A stretch of 9,173 bases of DNA, from positions 1 to 9,173 of the forward strand of contig CAYOUD010000113.1 of assembly GCA_964407055.1 (NCBI GenBank), in the 5' to 3' direction. Shown here in pieces: positions 6,453-9,173 of this stretch. The stretch's first letter is position 1. Each line of letters opens with the position of its first letter. This stretch comes from JAQIBY01 sp964407055 (GTDB lineage Bacteria > Bacteroidota > Bacteroidia > Bacteroidales > ML635J-15). A model generated the notes under the pieces. That model was not told the DNA's origin and made no database searches. It worked only from the letters and a program-made list of their open reading frames with translations. The translations under genes were made by a program, and so were the position numbers.

Positions 6453-6727
6453 CTCAAATCTGCACAAAAGGAATGGCATAAATTTTACGGGTTAAATGTA
6501 TATCCAAATCCATCCAAAGGAGATTTCAAAATCGAATTTGACAATCTGAATCAAGAAACTTACACCCTTATTTTGTACAATGTAATCGGGCAATTAGTTT
6601 TACGAAAAAAACCACGAAAAACCTATTGGAGATAAATCTTTATAATGAAGAAAGTGGATTATATTTTTACATATTAACAAATAATAAAAACACTCCAAAT
6701 TGCGCGAAGATCTTTATTGAGCAGTGA
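6453..6727 (+). pseudogene. Relic of a T9SS C-terminal sorting domain (type A), frameshifted
   Basis: Reading from 6453 gives a frame without a start codon that contains GLNVYPNPSKGDF (from 6489), then YTLILYNVIGQLVL, ending at a stop at 6633-6635. This is the start and middle of a type A Por secretion C-terminal sorting domain (VYPNP...G, ...NxxGQ.V). The rest of the domain, NEESGLYFYILTNN and then KIFIEQ, continues in the next frame to a stop at 6725-6727. Adding one A to the A7 run at 6605-6611 joins both parts into one normal-length domain of about 78 residues. A stop at 6450-6452 cuts the frame on the left and no cargo protein is seen upstream, where the structured RNA lies. It is therefore most likely a decayed 3' end of a secreted-protein gene. 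A sequencing error could explain the frameshift but not the missing cargo. Confidence 0.82.
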
Positions 6728-6811
6728 AAATAAAATGTGCTAATAACAAGAAGAGAAATTACGAACCAAAACCTCACTTGCTTTTGCGCATATCGATGAT
6801 TAAAGAAGTCC

Positions 6812-7588
6812 TTAGGAAACTAAAATCGTCTTTTTTGCAACATAAATAATTTCTCCTTTAGGTAGGCGATATCGCTCAATCTCATCATCAGAAAACTCAT
6901 CAATAAAGCGATTTTCATCCACGACAAAACCTGCTGATGCAAGCCGCTTGCCATAATCTAATCCGTGCCAACGCACATGATCGTATTGTCCGAATACCCG
7001 CTCGCGCTCTTTGGGATCGGTAATACTAAGATCTTCATGAGTTTCTTTGTACGAATAATTAATCGGCACTTGCAACAAAGCCCATCCACCGGGTTTCAGC
7101 ACCCGTAAAACTTCCTGCATTGCCTTGATATCACTTTCAACATGCTCCATGACATGATTGCAAATAACCACATCAAAACTGTTATCACCAAACGGAACAT
7201 CCATGATGTCCATTTTTACATCTGCAATCGGACTCAGCAAATCTCCGGTGGTATAATCTAAGTTTTCCATTTTCTTAAAGCGCTCTAAAAACGGTTGTTC
7301 GGGAGCAACGTGCAACAGCTTATTTTGCGCAGTAAATAAATCGGTTTTCTGATCAAAGTAAATCCACATTAAACGATGTCGTTCCAATGACAGACATTTG
7401 GGACAGAGTCGGTTTTCGGCGCCTTTGTTTCCATAAGGCAGCATTTTACGGAATTCACCCCCACATATCGGGCAGCTATGATTTTTCCCTTTGTAAAAAG
7501 GCATTATCATCCATCGAAAAAGATATGACATTCGAATCAACCAGGGCCTTGGAATATGTCGTACTAAAAAGCGTATAAACTTTCGCAT
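6812..7588 (-). CDS. Class I SAM-dependent methyltransferase with N-terminal CPxC/CPxC knuckle
   Basis: This 258-residue protein begins with a basic, aromatic N-terminal helix (residues 1-32), then a four-cysteine knuckle CPICG (39-43) and CPKC (62-65) that probably binds zinc. A Methyltransf_11-type Rossmann fold follows: motif I LLHVAPE (91-97), the acidic D130 in MDIMDVPF, FDVVICNHVMEHV (138-150), and LRVLKPGGWALLQVP (161-175). The motif I loop lacks the classic GxGxG, as is common in this subgroup. The C-terminal part (176-258) is a substrate-side region with a WHGLDYG segment. The substrate is not predictable from the sequence; relatives are often found near surface-glycan genes, but none are visible here. 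A candidate promoter box lies about 40 bases upstream. The gene is probably separate from rhlE, whose stop lies 100 bases upstream. Confidence 0.85.
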   Translation of the reverse strand: MRKFIRFLVRHIPRPWLIRMSYLFRWMIMPFYKGKNHSCPICGGEFRKMLPYGNKGAENRLCPKCLSLERHRLMWIYFDQKTDLFTAQNKLLHVAPEQPFLERFKKMENLDYTTGDLLSPIADVKMDIMDVPFGDNSFDVVICNHVMEHVESDIKAMQEVLRVLKPGGWALLQVPINYSYKETHEDLSITDPKERERVFGQYDHVRWHGLDYGKRLASAGFVVDENRFIDEFSDDEIERYRLPKGEIIYVAKKTILVS

Positions 7589-7628
7589 GATATCAAATTT
7601 TTATCATCACAAACACAACTACAGGTAT

Positions 7629-7636
7629 CAAAGATA
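7629..7636 (-). promoter_or_regulatory. Candidate -7 promoter box for the methyltransferase gene
   Basis: Plus-strand caaagata reads TATCTTTG on the minus strand, an exact TAnnTTTG match. It would place the transcript start roughly 33 bases before the ATG. No clear TTTG is seen at the expected -33 distance. The 8-bp inverted repeat tttttatc (7645-7652) with gataaaaa (7678-7685) lies between this box and the rhlE stop and may be a weak, AT-only terminator for rhlE. Confidence 0.45.
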
Positions 7637-7688
7637 CATTGAAATTTTTATCTGAGCGATGAAATTCAAAATTATCCGATAAAAACTC

Positions 7689-8954
7689 TTAACGACGTGA
7701 GTTTCCTCCGCGTTTTGGTTTTGATTCTTTTTTCCGGCGATTGGTAAAAAACTCCTGTTTCTTTTTGATTTTATCCTTTTCAAACACTTTTTTCTCCGCG
7801 TTCGTCATAGGTTTTTCAGTTTGCGGATAAGGATGTTTAGAAACTACCGGAATGGTAATATTTATTAACTGCTCAATCTCCTTGATAAAGGCATTTTCTT
7901 CAGGTTCACAAAGTGATATTGCATTCCCGAGCTCTCCTGCCCTACCGGAACGCCCAATACGATGCACATAAGTTTCTGCAATATTGGGGATGTCATAATT
8001 AATAACATATTGTAATTTATCAATATCAATACCACGAGCAGCAATATCAGTTGCTACAAGAATACGAATTTCTCCGTCCTTAAATTGTTTAAGTGCCTTT
8101 TGTCGCTGATTTTGGCTTTTATTTCCATGAATTGCAGCAGCTTTTACTTTTTGCTTAGATAAGTTCTTCGCAATCCGGTCTGCGCCATGTTTTGTACGCG
8201 CAAACAGTAAAACCTGACTCAAATCGTCATTCTCAAGAATATGAATCAGCAAGTTTGGTTTGTCTGACTTATTGGTGTAATACAATTGCTGTTGCAGGGT
8301 TTCTGCAGCAGATGACACAGGACTAACCATGATTTTCTGCGGCTGATGCAAAATTTTACGTGACAATTCCACAATATTCGCCGGCATTGTCGCCGAAAAG
8401 AATAAAGACTGACGTTTTGCCGGTAAAAGCGCAATAATTTTCCGGATATCGTGAATAAAGCCCATATCCAACATACGGTCTGCTTCATCCAAGACAAAAT
8501 ATTCAATGTCTTTTAATCGGATATAACCTTGCTGAATTAAATCCAGCAAACGACCGGGGGTTGCGACTAACACATCAACACCTTGTTTTAAGGCATTCAC
8601 TTGTTTTCCTTGCGGAACACCGCCAAAAACAACCGTATTGCGAATCCCGGTATAGCGCCCGTAATTTGTAAAACTTTCGCCAATTTGTATCGCCAACTCG
8701 CGGGTTGGAGTAACTATTAAGGCTTTGATTTTTCTCTGCTGGTGTGCATTTCTCGAATCTTCATACAAATGTTGAAGAATCGGAATGGCAAATGCAGCAG
8801 TTTTTCCTGTACCGGTTTGCGCACTGCCCATCACATCGCGACGAGCTAAAATAATCGGAATTGCTTTTTCCTGAATTGCTGTGGGTTCAATATAATGTTC
8901 GTCGTTGAGAGCATCTAATATTGGAGGGATAATTCTAAGATCTTTAAATTGCAT
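7689..8954 (-). CDS. rhlE: DEAD-box ATP-dependent RNA helicase, RhlE type
   Basis: This 421-residue cytosolic RNA helicase unwinds short RNA duplexes in ribosome assembly or RNA turnover. The full motif set is visible: Q motif with Q28 (PTAIQ), motif I AQTGTGKT (45-52), Ia PTRELA (83-88), Ib TPGR (132-135), II DEAD (156-159), III SAT (187-189), V ATDIAARGID (301-310) and VI HRIGRSGRAG (331-340). A lysine- and arginine-rich tail from about 383 ends in RGGNSRR, typical of RhlE proteins that hold RNA with a basic extension. The open frame continues upstream to an ATG at 9095, but MQFKDL at 8954 is chosen as the start. Family members begin there, the extra 47 residues resemble no helicase sequence, and a promoter box lies within the extension. 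The gene symbol is by family resemblance. Confidence 0.93.
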   Translation of the reverse strand: MQFKDLRIIPPILDALNDEHYIEPTAIQEKAIPIILARRDVMGSAQTGTGKTAAFAIPILQHLYEDSRNAHQQRKIKALIVTPTRELAIQIGESFTNYGRYTGIRNTVVFGGVPQGKQVNALKQGVDVLVATPGRLLDLIQQGYIRLKDIEYFVLDEADRMLDMGFIHDIRKIIALLPAKRQSLFFSATMPANIVELSRKILHQPQKIMVSPVSSAAETLQQQLYYTNKSDKPNLLIHILENDDLSQVLLFARTKHGADRIAKNLSKQKVKAAAIHGNKSQNQRQKALKQFKDGEIRILVATDIAARGIDIDKLQYVINYDIPNIAETYVHRIGRSGRAGELGNAISLCEPEENAFIKEIEQLINITIPVVSKHPYPQTEKPMTNAEKKVFEKDKIKKKQEFFTNRRKKESKPKRGGNSRR

Positions 8955-8968
8955 GTTGTAAACTATAA

Positions 8969-9008
8969 ATTCCCGTTTAATTTTTATGGGAATCCTCCAA
9001 AAGTGGAG
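8969..9008 (-). promoter_or_regulatory. Two-hairpin 5' leader of the rhlE mRNA
   Basis: Two inverted repeats lie between the candidate promoter and the rhlE ATG. GGAG at 9005-9008 pairs with CTCC at 8995-8998 (loop of six), and GGGAAT at 8988-8993 pairs with ATTCCC at 8969-8974 (loop of 13). The second hairpin ends 14 bases before the start codon and could affect ribosome loading. No known riboswitch or cold-box consensus was recognised. Confidence 0.45.
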
Positions 9009-9025
9009 TGATAAATAAATTGGGA

Positions 9026-9033
9026 CAAATGTA
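9026..9033 (-). promoter_or_regulatory. Candidate -7 promoter box for rhlE
   Basis: Plus-strand caaatgta reads TACATTTG on the minus strand, an exact TAnnTTTG match. It gives a leader of about 65 bases to the ATG at 8954 and lies inside the longer open frame, supporting the shorter start. A TTTG at the usual -33 spacing is not evident. Confidence 0.5.
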
Positions 9034-9173
9034 CGCAGAATAAAGGGAAATCCCGCATCCAGCCACAAATGGCTTAAAGCTACTGCTATCAACACAACAC
9101 AGCATAACTCAAAACCAATAAATAATAATATTCATCGGCTTTTGTGAAAAAAAACATCAGATATTAGTAATTA

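Noticed and set aside
8955..9095. 47-residue N-terminal extension of the RhlE helicase
   Set aside because: Helicase homology starts at MQFKDL (8954); the extension contains a promoter box and leader hairpins.

Overview
The window looks like a chromosomal piece of a Bacteroidota bacterium, probably an anaerobic or facultative lineage that has a type IX secretion system. The reasons are AT-rich spacers, starts without obvious Shine-Dalgarno sequences, several exact TAnnTTTG (-7) promoter boxes, a relic of a T9SS C-terminal sorting domain, a stand-alone 23S-rRNA-intervening-type four-helix-bundle gene, and protein families typical of that phylum. No rRNA, tRNA, CRISPR array, phage or transposase gene was seen.

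Left part (1-3374, + strand): a small AT-rich element (about 1-500) with near-perfect terminal inverted repeats carries one four-helix-bundle gene. It ends 16 bases before a two-gene redox unit. That unit is a 601-residue Fe-S/FAD/NAD(P) oxidoreductase of the GltD/PreT type followed, 4 bases later, by a dihydroorotate-dehydrogenase-like flavoprotein. Together they resemble a split dihydropyrimidine dehydrogenase in which the ferredoxin-type clusters sit on the reductase instead of the flavoprotein. A hairpin and T-run terminator closes the unit.

Middle left (3377-5565, - strand): a translation-termination operon, prfC (RF3) then arfB (peptidyl-tRNA hydrolase for ribosome rescue), transcribed toward the redox unit and preceded by a TAnnTTTG box.

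Middle (5430-6811): about 1.4 kb without an intact protein gene. Its core, about 5886-6355, is the most striking part of the window. A strong consensus promoter (TTGACA, 18 bases, TATATTTG) leads into a sequence of about 43% GC in a spacer of roughly 28% GC. It can fold into many short helices with stable tetraloops (cUACGg, GAGA, GUAA) and ends at a 9-bp terminator-like hairpin. It matches no RNA family I could recognise and is proposed as a long structured non-coding RNA. Just downstream lies an orphan T9SS sorting domain broken by a one-base frameshift in an A7 run.

Right part (6812-9095, - strand): a class I SAM-dependent methyltransferase with an N-terminal CPxC/CPxC knuckle, and an RhlE-type DEAD-box RNA helicase. 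The helicase starts at 8954, not at the longer open-frame start 9095, because a promoter box lies inside the extension. Two hairpins occupy its leader.
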